From: Solirubrobacterales bacterium
GTDB taxonomy: Bacteria > Actinomycetota > Thermoleophilia > Solirubrobacterales > Solirubrobacteraceae
Reading direction: 5' to 3'
DNA: 9,465 nucleotides
NCBI GenBank assembly: GCA_003151895.1
Contig: PLYX01000170.1
Location: 1 to 9,465, forward strand
Below are positions 1-7,800 of the stretch, piece after piece. The first letter of the stretch is position 1; every line of letters starts with the position of its first letter. The translations under genes were made by a program, and so were the position numbers. Under the pieces are notes generated by a model, which searched no databases, was not told where the DNA came from, and saw only the letters and a program-made list of their open reading frames with translations.

Positions 1-20
1 TTCGAATCCCTCCCTCTCCG
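1..20 (+). tRNA. tRNA-Ser, 3' end only (partial)
   Basis: The window opens inside a tRNA gene. Bases 1-7 (TTCGAAT) are a T loop, 8-12 the 3' strand of the T stem, 13-19 (CCTCTCC) the 3' acceptor strand and 20 a G discriminator. The acceptor strand implies a 5' end of GGAGAGG, which with G73 is typical of bacterial tRNA-Ser. The anticodon lies outside the window, so the isotype is inferred. No CCA is encoded (CTT follows), as also for the tRNA-Arg downstream. Confidence 0.7.
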
Positions 21-29
21 CTTTGTTGT

Positions 30-59
30 GTGTCGGGACATCCGGGACATCCCGGACAC
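30..59 (+). terminator. Hairpin just after tRNA-Ser, possible terminator or processing signal
   Basis: GTGTCGGGA (30-38) pairs with TCCCGGACAC (50-59), giving 9 base pairs with one bulged G at 54 and an 11-base loop. An alternative fold inside it pairs TCCGGGA (41-47) with TCCCGGA (50-56) over a 2-base spacer. The element also contains two head-to-tail copies of CGGGACATC (34-42 and 43-51). It starts 10 bases after the tRNA-Ser end. No T-run follows, so intrinsic termination is uncertain; it may instead mark the 3' trailer for processing. Confidence 0.35.
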
Positions 60-101
60 GTTCATCGCCGCGTTCAAAGGCGATCGCTTGGGCCAGGCCA
101 C

Positions 102-107
102 TACACT
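102..107 (+). promoter_or_regulatory. Possible -10 box for tRNA-Arg
   Basis: TACACT fits the TAnnnT pattern seen at three other promoters in this window. It would start transcription around 113-115, a few bases before the mature tRNA 5' end at 118. I see no good -35 box at 16-18 bases upstream, so the tRNA could instead be co-transcribed with the upstream tRNA-Ser. Confidence 0.3.
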
Positions 108-117
108 AGGCGGCTCT

Positions 118-191
<74 letters not shown>

Positions 192-212
192 TGACAGAGG
201 CTTGCGCAGGCG

Positions 213-241
213 TTGCCCGACAAGGGTCGTTGTCGGGGCAA
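213..241 (+). terminator. Terminator-like hairpin after tRNA-Arg
   Basis: TTGCCCGACAA (213-223) pairs with TTGTCGGGGCAA (230-241) around the loop GGGTCG, giving 11 base pairs with a single extra G. It begins 22 bases after the tRNA. The stem is strong, but only a short TTG-containing stretch follows rather than a true T-run. Because both strands can form it, it may also block readthrough from the other direction. Its 3' edge abuts the -35 box of the next gene. Confidence 0.55.
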
Positions 242-270
242 TTGAACATCCCGACGCCTCCATGTAGCGT
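242..270 (+). promoter_or_regulatory. Promoter for the DUF5996 gene, leaderless type
   Basis: TTGAAC (242-247) as -35 and TAGCGT (265-270) as -10 are separated by 17 bases. The -10 box ends six bases before the ATG at 277, so transcription would begin at or next to the start codon. No Shine-Dalgarno sequence is present in the bases before the ATG, which agrees with a leaderless mRNA. Confidence 0.5.
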
Positions 271-276
271 ACGTCC

Positions 277-1197
277 ATGTCCTCCGAGTGGCCTGCGCTT
301 CCCTACTCGGAGTGGAGTGCGACCTGCGACACGCTCCACGCGCACACTCAGGTGCTCGGCAAGCTGGCGGTGGCGCTCGCCCCGCCGGAGCCGCAGCTCC
401 AGCACGCGGCGTTGCGGCTGACCGCGCGTGGTTGGGAGACGCTTGCGCTGCCCGCGCCCGACGGCTCGGGGGCGCTCGTCGTCGCACTCGATCTGCGCAC
501 CCACGAGGCGCTCGCCGAGCACAGCGACGGGCGCGTTCTACGTGTCGCGCTCGCGCCCGACCGGCCGGTTGGCGAGGTCACGCGCGAGCTGTTGGCGGCC
601 GTTCGCGGTCTCGCGGGCGCCGTCGAGATAGACCCGACGCCGCAGGAGGTTTCATGGAGCGTGCCGCTGGACGAGGACGACGAGCACACGCGCTACGACC
701 CCGCTCAGGTCGCTTCCTACTTTGCCGCGGCAACCCGCGCCGCGCTCGTGCTCGCGGCGTTCCGCGCGCCGTATCGCGGACGCTCGACGCCGGTCAACGC
801 GTGGTGGGGCTCCTTCGATCTCGCGGTGAACCTCTTCTCCGGGCTGCCCGCCGATCCCCCGTCGAAGGACTTCATCATGCGCAACGCCATGGATGCGCAG
901 GAGGTCGCCGTGGGATGGTGGCCCGGAGATGCGCGATACGCGAAGGCGGCCTTCTACGCCTACGCCCACCCGGCGCCGGACGGGTTCGCGGGCGCGACGC
1001 TCTCACCCGCCGGTGCACGCTGGGAGCCGGCGCTTGGCGAGTATGTCCTCGACTGGGACGACGTCCGCGCGAGCCCCGACCCGCACGCGTTCGCGCTCGA
1101 CTTCGCCCGCTCCGCCTTCCGTCACGCCTGTCTGGTGTGCGATTGGGACCCGGCGCTCAGCGCCAGCGCCGAAGGCACCCCGCCGCCGGTGGTCTGA
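277..1197 (+). CDS. DUF5996 family protein, function unknown
   Basis: The 306-residue product matches what I recall of the DUF5996 family along its length. It opens with WPALPYSEWSATCDTLH (residues 5-21), continues with the segment around TQVLGKLAVALAPPEPQ, and has a WGSFDLAVNLFSG block near residues 178-190. It ends with the family's AFYAYAHPAPDGF block and a LGEYVLDWDDVR block. There is no signal peptide or membrane segment, so it should be cytosolic. The biochemical role of the family is unknown to me. The start fits the leaderless promoter immediately upstream. Codons are strongly G/C-ending (15 GAG to 1 GAA). The tail after about residue 295 is low-complexity (Ser, Ala, Pro). The gene converges on the NYN-domain gene and stands apart from both flanking transcription units. 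Confidence 0.85.
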   Translation: MSSEWPALPYSEWSATCDTLHAHTQVLGKLAVALAPPEPQLQHAALRLTARGWETLALPAPDGSGALVVALDLRTHEALAEHSDGRVLRVALAPDRPVGEVTRELLAAVRGLAGAVEIDPTPQEVSWSVPLDEDDEHTRYDPAQVASYFAAATRAALVLAAFRAPYRGRSTPVNAWWGSFDLAVNLFSGLPADPPSKDFIMRNAMDAQEVAVGWWPGDARYAKAAFYAYAHPAPDGFAGATLSPAGARWEPALGEYVLDWDDVRASPDPHAFALDFARSAFRHACLVCDWDPALSASAEGTPPPVV

Positions 1198-1215
1198 ACC
1201 ATTCGGCGGCTTTCA

Positions 1216-1234
1216 CGCGACCTGATCGGTCGTG
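1216..1234. terminator. Weak hairpin between convergent genes
   Basis: CGACC (1218-1222) pairs with GGTCG (1228-1232) around TGATC, extendable by a G-U and a C-G pair. It lies in the 41-base gap between two convergent stop codons, where a bidirectional terminator would be expected. There is no T-run on either strand, so support is weak. Confidence 0.25.
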
Positions 1235-1238
1235 CCCC

Positions 1239-1613
1239 TCACGCCGCTTCGATCTGCCCCCGAAACCACTCCGAGGGCTCCACGCTCGCTCCCTCCGCGT
1301 GCACCCGGTCTGACAGCCAGTGATCTGAGGTCACCACGCGCACCAGTCCCGGCTCGGGCTCGGCCTTCAGCAGGCGCACGATCTCATCGTCGGCGGAGTC
1401 GCGTCGGGGCCGCGGAGCGTGCGCCACCACGATCACGGTCGAGCGGATCGGTGGTCTCGGTGGCTGCTCGAACACCACGGTGACATCCTCTCCACCGTAG
1501 GCCGCCCACCGCTCGAGCAGGTCGACGAGCCTCACCATCGCGGCGTGGCGGTCATCCCACCATCCGTCGGGTCTCGTCCCGATCACGTTCATGCCATCCA
1601 CCAGCCAGCGCAT
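1239..1613 (-). CDS. NYN-domain protein, YacP/Rae1-like putative ribonuclease
   Basis: This is a 124-residue protein made almost entirely of one PIN-like NYN domain. Visible landmarks are RWLVDGMNVIG at residues 2-12 (acidic Asp6 and Asn9), the strand VTVVFEQ at 44-50, ADDEIVRLLK at 74-83 (Asp75, Asp76) and VVTSDHWLSDRV at 93-104 (Asp97). The spacing fits the YacP-like subgroup, whose Bacillus member Rae1 cleaves mRNA on the ribosome; whether this protein does the same is inference. The acidic residues expected to bind metal appear intact. I chose the ATG at 1613 because the domain begins there and the longer upstream reading is an Arg-rich shadow of the permease. No Shine-Dalgarno is visible, and a TAnnnT box sits 7 bases upstream, suggesting a leaderless message. 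It lies 83 bases after the permease stop and may also be read from that operon. Confidence 0.8.
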   Translation of the reverse strand: MRWLVDGMNVIGTRPDGWWDDRHAAMVRLVDLLERWAAYGGEDVTVVFEQPPRPPIRSTVIVVAHAPRPRRDSADDEIVRLLKAEPEPGLVRVVTSDHWLSDRVHAEGASVEPSEWFRGQIEAA

Positions 1614-1620
1614 CGGGCCC

Positions 1621-1626
1621 AGACTA
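1621..1626 (-). promoter_or_regulatory. -10-like box for the NYN gene
   Basis: On the minus strand TAGTCT ends 7 bases before the ATG at 1613, almost the same geometry as the two plus-strand leaderless promoters. No convincing -35 box is visible 17-18 bases further upstream, so confidence is modest. The whole 1614-1696 gap holds nothing else I recognise. Confidence 0.35.
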
Positions 1627-1696
1627 TGCGCTGACGCGATGTGGCGCGAGGGCTGTTTCTCATACGGGTTCGCTCGGAGCGCCCGCCGCCGCTCCG

Positions 1697-2803
1697 TCAG
1701 GTCCCCGAGAGGGCCTTCAAGGGTGTCATCCGGGTGACCCTCCACGCCGGGTAGATCCCACCGAGCACGCCGATCGCCACCCCCACCAGCAGGCCGCGGC
1801 CGAGCCCCCACGCCGTCACCGATGGGGACACGTAGCTGCTCACGCCGAGCGCCCGCACGAGCAGATCGCCGCCGATCACGCCGAGGAGCAGTCCGCCGGC
1901 GGCCCCGAGGATGCTCACCGCGATCCCCTCGCCGAGGATCAGGGTCGCAACCCGTTGGGGTGACCATCCTACGGTGCTGAGCAATCCCAGCTCGCCCCTT
2001 CGTTCGGCGATCGACATCGCCATCGTGTTCATCACGCCGATCACCCCCACAATGATCGCGATCGCCACGATCACGAGGATCGCCTTGGAGATGAGCGTGC
2101 CGTTGGCCCCCGCCCTCAATGCCTGCTCCGGGGTGGTGATCGCCTGCGTTCCCGGAAAGTCCCGTTCGATCGCACGGGCCGCGGCGCTCGCGCGCGTGCC
2201 GGGGGAGAGCCGCACGATCACGTTCGTCTCCTCGTCCGGGCGTTCGATGAGTCGCTGAGCCTCGGCGAGGCCGAGCACGGCGCCGGAGTCCTCGAACAGG
2301 ATGCCCGAGTGGTAGACGCCGGCGACCCTGTAGGCGCGACCCTTCACGTCGAGCGTGCTCCCGGGGGAGAGGCGCAGCTGTGCCGCGAGCCGATCGCCGA
2401 CGAGCGCCTCAGTCTGCCAGGAGGTCGGTCGCGCGCCGCCCACGATCACGAGCTGTTTCGTGAAGAACCCATCGGACTGCGCCCCGAACACCACCGCCGC
2501 GGGATCGCGTTTGATCCCTTCGACGATCAACAGCAACGGTGTCGCCTGTGCCACCTCCGGGCGCCGGCGCAGGCGTCCAACCATCGATTCGGGGAGAACC
2601 GAGGTCGTGGGATCGGACACGTTCGCCTGGAACACCCCGAGCTCCGATCCGCCGAGGTGCACGAACCCCGAGGCGCTTTCCTGCAGCCCCTGGGTGAACG
2701 ACAGCAGCGCCACGATCGTCGCCACCCCAACAGCGATCCCCGCGGCGGTGAGCACCGTGCGCGTCGGTCGCCGCCGCAGGTTGGTCACGATGATCGACAG
2801 CAT
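1697..2803 (-). CDS. ABC transporter permease, MacB/FtsX (LolC/E-like) type
   Basis: The 368-residue membrane protein has the standard layout of type VII ABC permeases. TM1 is at about 17-37, followed by a large extracytoplasmic MacB-PCD-like domain (about 40-235). Three more membrane segments lie at about 239-261, 288-312 and 335-353. The FtsX signature is clear in MNTMAMSIAERRGELGLLS (258-276) and in the ending YPAWRVTRMTPLKALSGT (351-368). Family members couple ATP hydrolysis to movements of the outside domain, in lipoprotein or drug transport, cell-wall hydrolase control or peptide defence. The substrate here cannot be read from sequence. It lies 24 bases downstream of its ATPase gene on the same strand, so the two should assemble as a homodimeric permease plus ATPase dimer. 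The ribosome site is weak (GGGGC). No MacA-like adaptor is encoded nearby. Confidence 0.93.
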   Translation of the reverse strand: MLSIIVTNLRRRPTRTVLTAAGIAVGVATIVALLSFTQGLQESASGFVHLGGSELGVFQANVSDPTTSVLPESMVGRLRRRPEVAQATPLLLIVEGIKRDPAAVVFGAQSDGFFTKQLVIVGGARPTSWQTEALVGDRLAAQLRLSPGSTLDVKGRAYRVAGVYHSGILFEDSGAVLGLAEAQRLIERPDEETNVIVRLSPGTRASAAARAIERDFPGTQAITTPEQALRAGANGTLISKAILVIVAIAIIVGVIGVMNTMAMSIAERRGELGLLSTVGWSPQRVATLILGEGIAVSILGAAGGLLLGVIGGDLLVRALGVSSYVSPSVTAWGLGRGLLVGVAIGVLGGIYPAWRVTRMTPLKALSGT

Positions 2804-2827
2804 CCGCTTGCCCCGTCCGCGTTCCGT

Positions 2828-3541
2828 TCAGCTCGCGGACGCGCGCGCGTCGTCGTGCGCGTCGTGGTCGTGGATCAGCCCGTCAACGATCGTCACCGTG
2901 CGATCGGCCCGCGCCCCGATCGCGCTGTCGTAGCTGACGAGGATCATCGTCATGCCGAGCCGGTCGCGCAACCCGAACAGCAAATCGAGAATGCGCTCGG
3001 AGGTGACCGAGTCAAGCGCCCCCGTCGGCTCGTCGGCGAGCAGCAAACGCGGCTCGTTGGCGAGCGCCCTGGCCACCGCCACGCGCTGGCGCTCGCCGCC
3101 GGAGAGCCGCGCGGGGACGTGCTCGGCGCGGTCTGCCAAGCCGACCTCGTCGAGCAGCTCGAGCGCTCGCCGCCGGCGCTCGGCGTGGCGCATTCCCGCG
3201 CCGAGCAGCGGCACTTCGACGTTCGTCTGGGCCGACAGCGTCTCGAGCAGCAGGTGGCGCTGGAACACGAACCCCACCACTTCGCGCCGCGCACGCGCGG
3301 GGTGCGGCTCGCGCCAGATCGCCCGCCCGTCGATCACCACCCTGCCCGCGTCGGGCTGCTCCAACCCGCCGACAAGGGCCAGCAGCGTGCTCTTGCCCGA
3401 GCCGCTGCGCCCTGTGATGACGACCGCCTGCCCCGGCTCGACGTGTAGCGATGCCTCGCGCAACGCGCTGATCCGGCCGAAGCTCTTGGAGACGCGCTCG
3501 ACGAGAACCTCGGCGCCGGCCTGAGCCATCCGCTCGGTCAT
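2828..3541 (-). CDS. ABC transporter ATP-binding protein (LolD/MacB-like)
   Basis: This 237-residue ATPase is the partner of the downstream permease. It shows Walker A GRSGSGKST (44-52), the Q-loop Gln94 in FVFQRHLLL, the signature LSGGERQR (146-153), Walker B RLLLADEPTG (165-174) and D-loop ALD (175-177). Order, spacing and length fit the LolD/FtsE/MacB group. One residue is odd: the H-loop, normally THD, reads SYD (203-205), putting Tyr204 where the switch His is expected. The C-terminal tail after about 222 is His/Asp/Ala-rich (HDHDAHDDARASAS). The start ATG overlaps the antiporter stop as ATGA, indicating translational coupling; an in-frame ATG four codons later (3529) is an alternative. 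AAGGTG lies 10 bases upstream as a poor ribosome site. Confidence 0.95.
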   Translation of the reverse strand: MTERMAQAGAEVLVERVSKSFGRISALREASLHVEPGQAVVITGRSGSGKSTLLALVGGLEQPDAGRVVIDGRAIWREPHPARARREVVGFVFQRHLLLETLSAQTNVEVPLLGAGMRHAERRRRALELLDEVGLADRAEHVPARLSGGERQRVAVARALANEPRLLLADEPTGALDSVTSERILDLLFGLRDRLGMTMILVSYDSAIGARADRTVTIVDGLIHDHDAHDDARASAS

Positions 3542-4686
3542 GGCGCTTGCACACCTTGCTCTCGCGTGCGTTCAAGTCTCACGGCGCCGACCGCGCAGGC
3601 CACGATGCTGAGCAGCGCCGCGACGACGATCGCCGCCGCCTGGGGCGGCGTGAGCACGTGCTCGGGCAGCCCGAGCGCCACCAGCGCGGCGGGCACGCCG
3701 AGCTGAGCCGATGCCACCAGGCCCGCGGCTCGCGGTTGGCGCACGATTCGCGCGGCCAGCAGGTGCACGACCACGTTGAGCGCCGCCAACGCCCCCGCGA
3801 GCTCGATCAGAGCCGGATCGGAGAACAGCCCGCGCAGGTCCAGTCGCGCGCCGAGCACCACGAAGAACAGTGGGATGAAGAAGCCCCCGGCGATTCCGAG
3901 CACCTCGTTTGAGAGGCGTTTGGGTCCCCCGATCGACGCCACCATCAGTCCGGCTCCGAACCCGGCGATCAGCAGGCTGGCGCCGCTGCGCTCGGTCAGC
4001 CACGCCAGCCCGAACAGCACGATCAGCGCGAGGCGCAGGTCCACCGCCCAGCCGCGTCGCTTGCCGAGCTGTCTGAACGTGTGCACCTCGGTGTGCCGGC
4101 GAAGGCGCCGGGCGGCCACGAGCATCGCGATCACGCAGACCGCCACGATCGCGCTTCCCACCACTATTCGGTCGGTGCGCGCGGGCGCGAGCACGAGCGG
4201 CACCGCCACCATCGCGCCGATGTCGGCCACCGTCACCTGCGCCATCACCGCGAGCGCGGCGGGCCCCGCCAGCCCGCGTTCCTGCAGAATCGGCAGCACC
4301 ACGGCGGCTGAGCCGGAGGCGATCAACACCGCATACACCGCCGGGTGCCCCGCTCCCCCGATCTTCGACACGAGCAGCCCGGCGCCCACCGCGATCGCCG
4401 CCACGATCACGGCGGTCGTGGCGCCCGTGCCGAGCGACTCCCGGATCCCATGCTCGCGCAGCGGCACGCTCATGCCGACGGCGAACATCAGCATCGCGAA
4501 GCCGATTTCCGAGAGGAAGTTGAGCGTCGGGTTGCTCGGGTCGATCGCGTGAATGCCCGTGCGACCGAGCAGGATCCCCGCCAGCAGCTCGCCCACGACC
4601 ACCGGCACGGCCCCGTGGCCGGCGGCCGAAAGCAGCGGCCCGGCGAAGCCGCACAGGCCGATCAACGCAAGCGTCCCGAAGCTCAT
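3538..4686 (-). CDS. Cation/proton antiporter, CPA2 (Kef/NapA-like), no RCK domain
   Basis: The product is a polytopic membrane protein of 382 residues, about the length of a transport domain alone. CPA2 landmarks in order are PVVVGELLAGILLGRTG (28-44), LSEIGFAMLMFAVGM (58-72), SGSAAVVLPILQERGL (124-139), VTVADIGAMVAVPL (151-164) and FFIPLFFVVLGARLD (269-283). Asp155 is a candidate ion-binding acid. It should exchange K+ or Na+ for protons across the membrane; the ion cannot be told from sequence. There is no C-terminal TrkA-N (RCK) domain such as KefB/KefC carry. I chose the ATG at 4686 because GAGGAG ends 10 bases before it, but ends only one base before the other ATG at 4695; a start at 4725 is also open but adds an Arg-rich leader. 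It is first in an operon with the ABC pair (4-base overlap) and divergent from the secreted-protein gene. Confidence 0.9.
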   Translation of the reverse strand: MSFGTLALIGLCGFAGPLLSAAGHGAVPVVVGELLAGILLGRTGIHAIDPSNPTLNFLSEIGFAMLMFAVGMSVPLREHGIRESLGTGATTAVIVAAIAVGAGLLVSKIGGAGHPAVYAVLIASGSAAVVLPILQERGLAGPAALAVMAQVTVADIGAMVAVPLVLAPARTDRIVVGSAIVAVCVIAMLVAARRLRRHTEVHTFRQLGKRRGWAVDLRLALIVLFGLAWLTERSGASLLIAGFGAGLMVASIGGPKRLSNEVLGIAGGFFIPLFFVVLGARLDLRGLFSDPALIELAGALAALNVVVHLLAARIVRQPRAAGLVASAQLGVPAALVALGLPEHVLTPPQAAAIVVAALLSIVACAVGAVRLERTREQGVQAP

Positions 4687-4746
4687 ACGCCCCATTCTCC
4701 TCGTTCGAGAGGACTGAGACCGCATCGATCCGGGTAAATGAGGGTT

Positions 4747-4777
4747 GTCTACATAGACACCGCTCGCTACATAGACA
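4747..4777. promoter_or_regulatory. Candidate operator in the divergent spacer: palindrome plus direct repeat
   Basis: GTCTA-CA-TAGAC (4747-4758) is a perfect inverted repeat with a 2-base centre. Its right part recurs as CTACATAGACA at 4749-4759 and 4767-4777, an exact 11-base direct repeat 18 bases apart. A loose plus-strand promoter, TTGTCT (4745-4750) and TACATA (4768-4773) with a 17-base spacer, would run through both copies. The arrangement fits a transcription factor bound twice between the divergent antiporter and secreted-protein genes. No regulator gene lies next to it. The rest of the 4687-4809 spacer holds only the two ribosome sites. Confidence 0.45.
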
Positions 4778-4796
4778 TCGGTTTCGGCTTCGCTTC

Positions 4797-4805
4797 AAGG
4801 GAGGA
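4797..4805 (+). promoter_or_regulatory. Strong Shine-Dalgarno that sets the secreted-protein start
   Basis: AAGGGAGGA ends 4 bases before the ATG at 4810 and is the best ribosome binding site in the window. It decides against the in-frame ATG at 4738, which would put 24 residues before a typical signal peptide and would translate through the operator-like repeats. Confidence 0.8.
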
Positions 4806-4809
4806 CGGC

Positions 4810-7800
4810 ATGACGTTCAGGGCTCGCATCTGGCTTTTGGGGACGGTGGCGTGTGCGGTGCTGGGACTGTCGGCGCCGGTGGCTCTCGCGGCGCCGGAAT
4901 TCGGCGTGAAACGCTTCGTAGCGGCCAACTGCAAGGTCGGAGCCCCGTTCGAAAAATGCGCCGAAGAAGCAATCACGTTGCCTCTGCCATATCCGCCGCT
5001 CACCTACTCCCTCCCGAAGGAACCGACGAAGGCGGAAGCCGAACTGGGCGGCTATACGCAGGCCGCCGGTCATCCGGGCTGGGGGATCACGGGCTTCGAA
5101 GTCAACACCGAAGGCGAAGCGTTTCCCAACGCGACGCCCGCCGGCATCGGCAGCGGTGGTGTCGTCACGCACGTGCGCACCGACGTCGCGCCGGGAGTGA
5201 GCACCAATCCGGAGGCCGTCAAGAAGTGCAAGGTGGAAGAATTCGACGGACACGAAGTTGCGCCGGGTATCTTCACAGGACCAGGACCGGAATGCAGTCC
5301 TGAAACTGAAATAGGGGTCAACAAGGTAGTCATCTACGCAGGTCCCTTGGCGACGCCAAAAGACTTGCCCCTGGAAGGCAAAATCTACAATGTGGTACAG
5401 CCAAATGGCCTCGCATCCCTGTTCGCCGTAGCGCTCGACCTCACGAACGCGGGGCATCCTGGGGTGTTCGCCCACACCTTGATCGAAGGCCATGTCGAAT
5501 GGGCCGGCAACTACCACGACTACTACGAAATCGAAGTTTCGCCGACGCTGCCGCTGATCGCCTCGCGAGTGGAGCTGTTCGGCAACAAGGGCAACACGGG
5601 TCAGGGTGGCTTCATCACCAACCCGAGCCGCTGTGCCGGCCCGGGTCCGTTCACAGAAAATGAAGTGACGCTCACGTCGGCCGTCGGCCAGAAAGGCGCC
5701 AAGACCTACACGACGCCGATCGGCCCCGAAGGCTGCCTCGGCGAAGGCTCCTTCATGGCTCCCCCGTTCGAACCTGAATTCAAGCTGATCCCCGCGACGA
5801 CGCAATCCGATCAGCCCGACGGGATCACGACCGAAGCGATCGTCCCGCACGATCCGAGCGCGAGCGGCATCGACAACTCGCAGGTGCGCAACGCGAGCGT
5901 CACGCTTCCCGAAGGCATGACGCTGAACCCGGCGGCGGCCCAAGGGATGAAGGCGTGCACGCCGGAACAGATCGGCATCAAAACCCGCAACCCGGTTACG
6001 TGTCCGGCCGAATCGAAGCTCGGAACGGTCATCCTCACCGTGCCGGACCTCCCGGCGAGCGAACCGCTCGAAGGCAATCTCTACCTGGGCGGCGGACCGA
6101 CGATCACCAACCCGCCGTTCAAGGTGTACGTCGACGCCGAGACGGCTCGCTACGGCATATCCGTGCGGCTGGAAGGTACCGTCAAGGTCAACGAATCGAC
6201 GGGCCGGGTGACGACCGAATTCCTGGAAAACCCGGAACAGCCGTTCAGCGACCTGAAGGTCAGCTTCAACGGCGGCGCGCTCGCGCCGATCGCCAACCCG
6301 CTCGCCTGCGGGCCGGCGTTGACGACGACCAGCTTCGTCCCGTACACGGGCGGGCCGACGAAGACGCCGTCCTGGGCGTTCCCCGTGGACAGCAACAACG
6401 CCGGTGGAGCCTGCCCATCGCCGCTGCCGTTCTCGCTCACCCAGAGCACCGCATCGGCGCCGACGACCGGCGGCGCCAACACCAACTTCACGCTCAATCT
6501 GACGCGCCCCGACGGCCAGCAGTACCTGTCCAGGGTGAGCGCCACCCTGCCCGCCGGACTCGTCGGAAAGATCCCGGCCGTTCCGCTCTGCCCCGAACCG
6601 CAGGCGTCGCTGGGCACGTGTTCATCGGCCAGCCAGATCGGCACGGCCACGACTACAGTCGGCTCGGGTCCCACACCGGTTCATTTCTCCGGTCCGGTCT
6701 ATCTCACCGGTCCGAGGGGCTCGGCCCCGTACGGCATGACCGTTGTGGTCAACGCGGCCGTCGGGCCGTTCAGCCTCGGCAATGTCATCGCGCGCACCGG
6801 GATCGAAGTCAACCCGATCACGGAGCGGGTCACGGTGGCGGGCGAAGTGCCCACCATCTTCAAGGGCATCCCGCTGCGCATGAAAACGCTCAGCGTCGCC
6901 ATCACCAGGCAGGGCTTCCTGATCAGCCCCACCAACTGCGGCGCGCTCACCACCAACACGACGCTCACGTCGACCTTCGGGGCCACGCAGAGCTTGTCAA
7001 CGCCCTTCCAGGCAACGGGTTGCAGTTCGCTCGCATTCAAACCAAAATTCACCGCCTCCTCGAACGGGAAAACCTCGCGGGCGAACGGGGCGGCCCTGAA
7101 CGTCAAGGTCGGCTACCCCAGCGGGACCCAGGCGAACATCAAGTCGGTGCTCGTCACGGTTCCCAAGCGGCTCCCCTCGCGTCTGAGCACGCTGAAAAAT
7201 GCCTGCCGCGAAGCGGTGTTCAACGCGAATCCGTTCTCCTGCCCGTCTAACTCGCGTGTTGGCGGGGGGACCGTCATCACGCCGGTCTTGCCTGAAAAGC
7301 TGACCGGCCCCGCGTTCTTCGTCTCCCACGGCGGGGCTGCTTTCCCCGATCTCGACCTCGTGCTGAAAGGCAGCGGCGTCACCGTGATCCTCGTGGGCAA
7401 CACCAACATCAAAAACGGCATAACCACCACCAACTTCGCATCTCTGCCGGACGTCCCGGTCACCAGCTTCGAATCGAGCCTGCCGGTCGGCAAAAACTCG
7501 GCCGTCACCGCGATTGGCAGCATCTGCAAGCAGTCGCTGGTCATGCCCACCACGATCACCGCCCAGAACGGCAAGGTGATCAAGCAGAACACCGCCATCT
7601 CCGTGTCGGGCTGCCCGGTCACGATCCTCTCCCACCGCGTGAGCGGCAACAGGGCGATCGTCACCGTCAGGGCGCCCGCGGCCGGGCGTGTGAGCGGCGG
7701 CGGGACGAACCTCAAAACGGTCTACAGGCATCCGAGCAAAGCTCAGAACCTGACGCTCGAAGTGCCGGTGACCAGCGGGAGCAGGCCGCTCGCGGTGCGC

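Noticed and set aside
1614..1967. N-terminal extension of the NYN protein to an ATG at 1967
   Set aside because: The extension overlaps the permease on the same strand in another frame and is Arg/Gly-rich shadow sequence. The NYN domain begins at the ATG at 1613.
2309..3448. 379-residue plus-strand reading frame
   Set aside because: It is antisense to the ABC permease and ATPase, rich in Arg, His and Pro, and shows no domain; a GC-rich shadow.
4738..4809. Earlier start for the secreted protein
   Set aside because: It would add 24 residues before a normal signal peptide, lacks a ribosome site and would translate the operator-like repeats.
4795..5943. 382-residue minus-strand reading frame
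   Set aside because: It is antisense to the signal peptide and first module of the secreted protein, with no recognisable domain.
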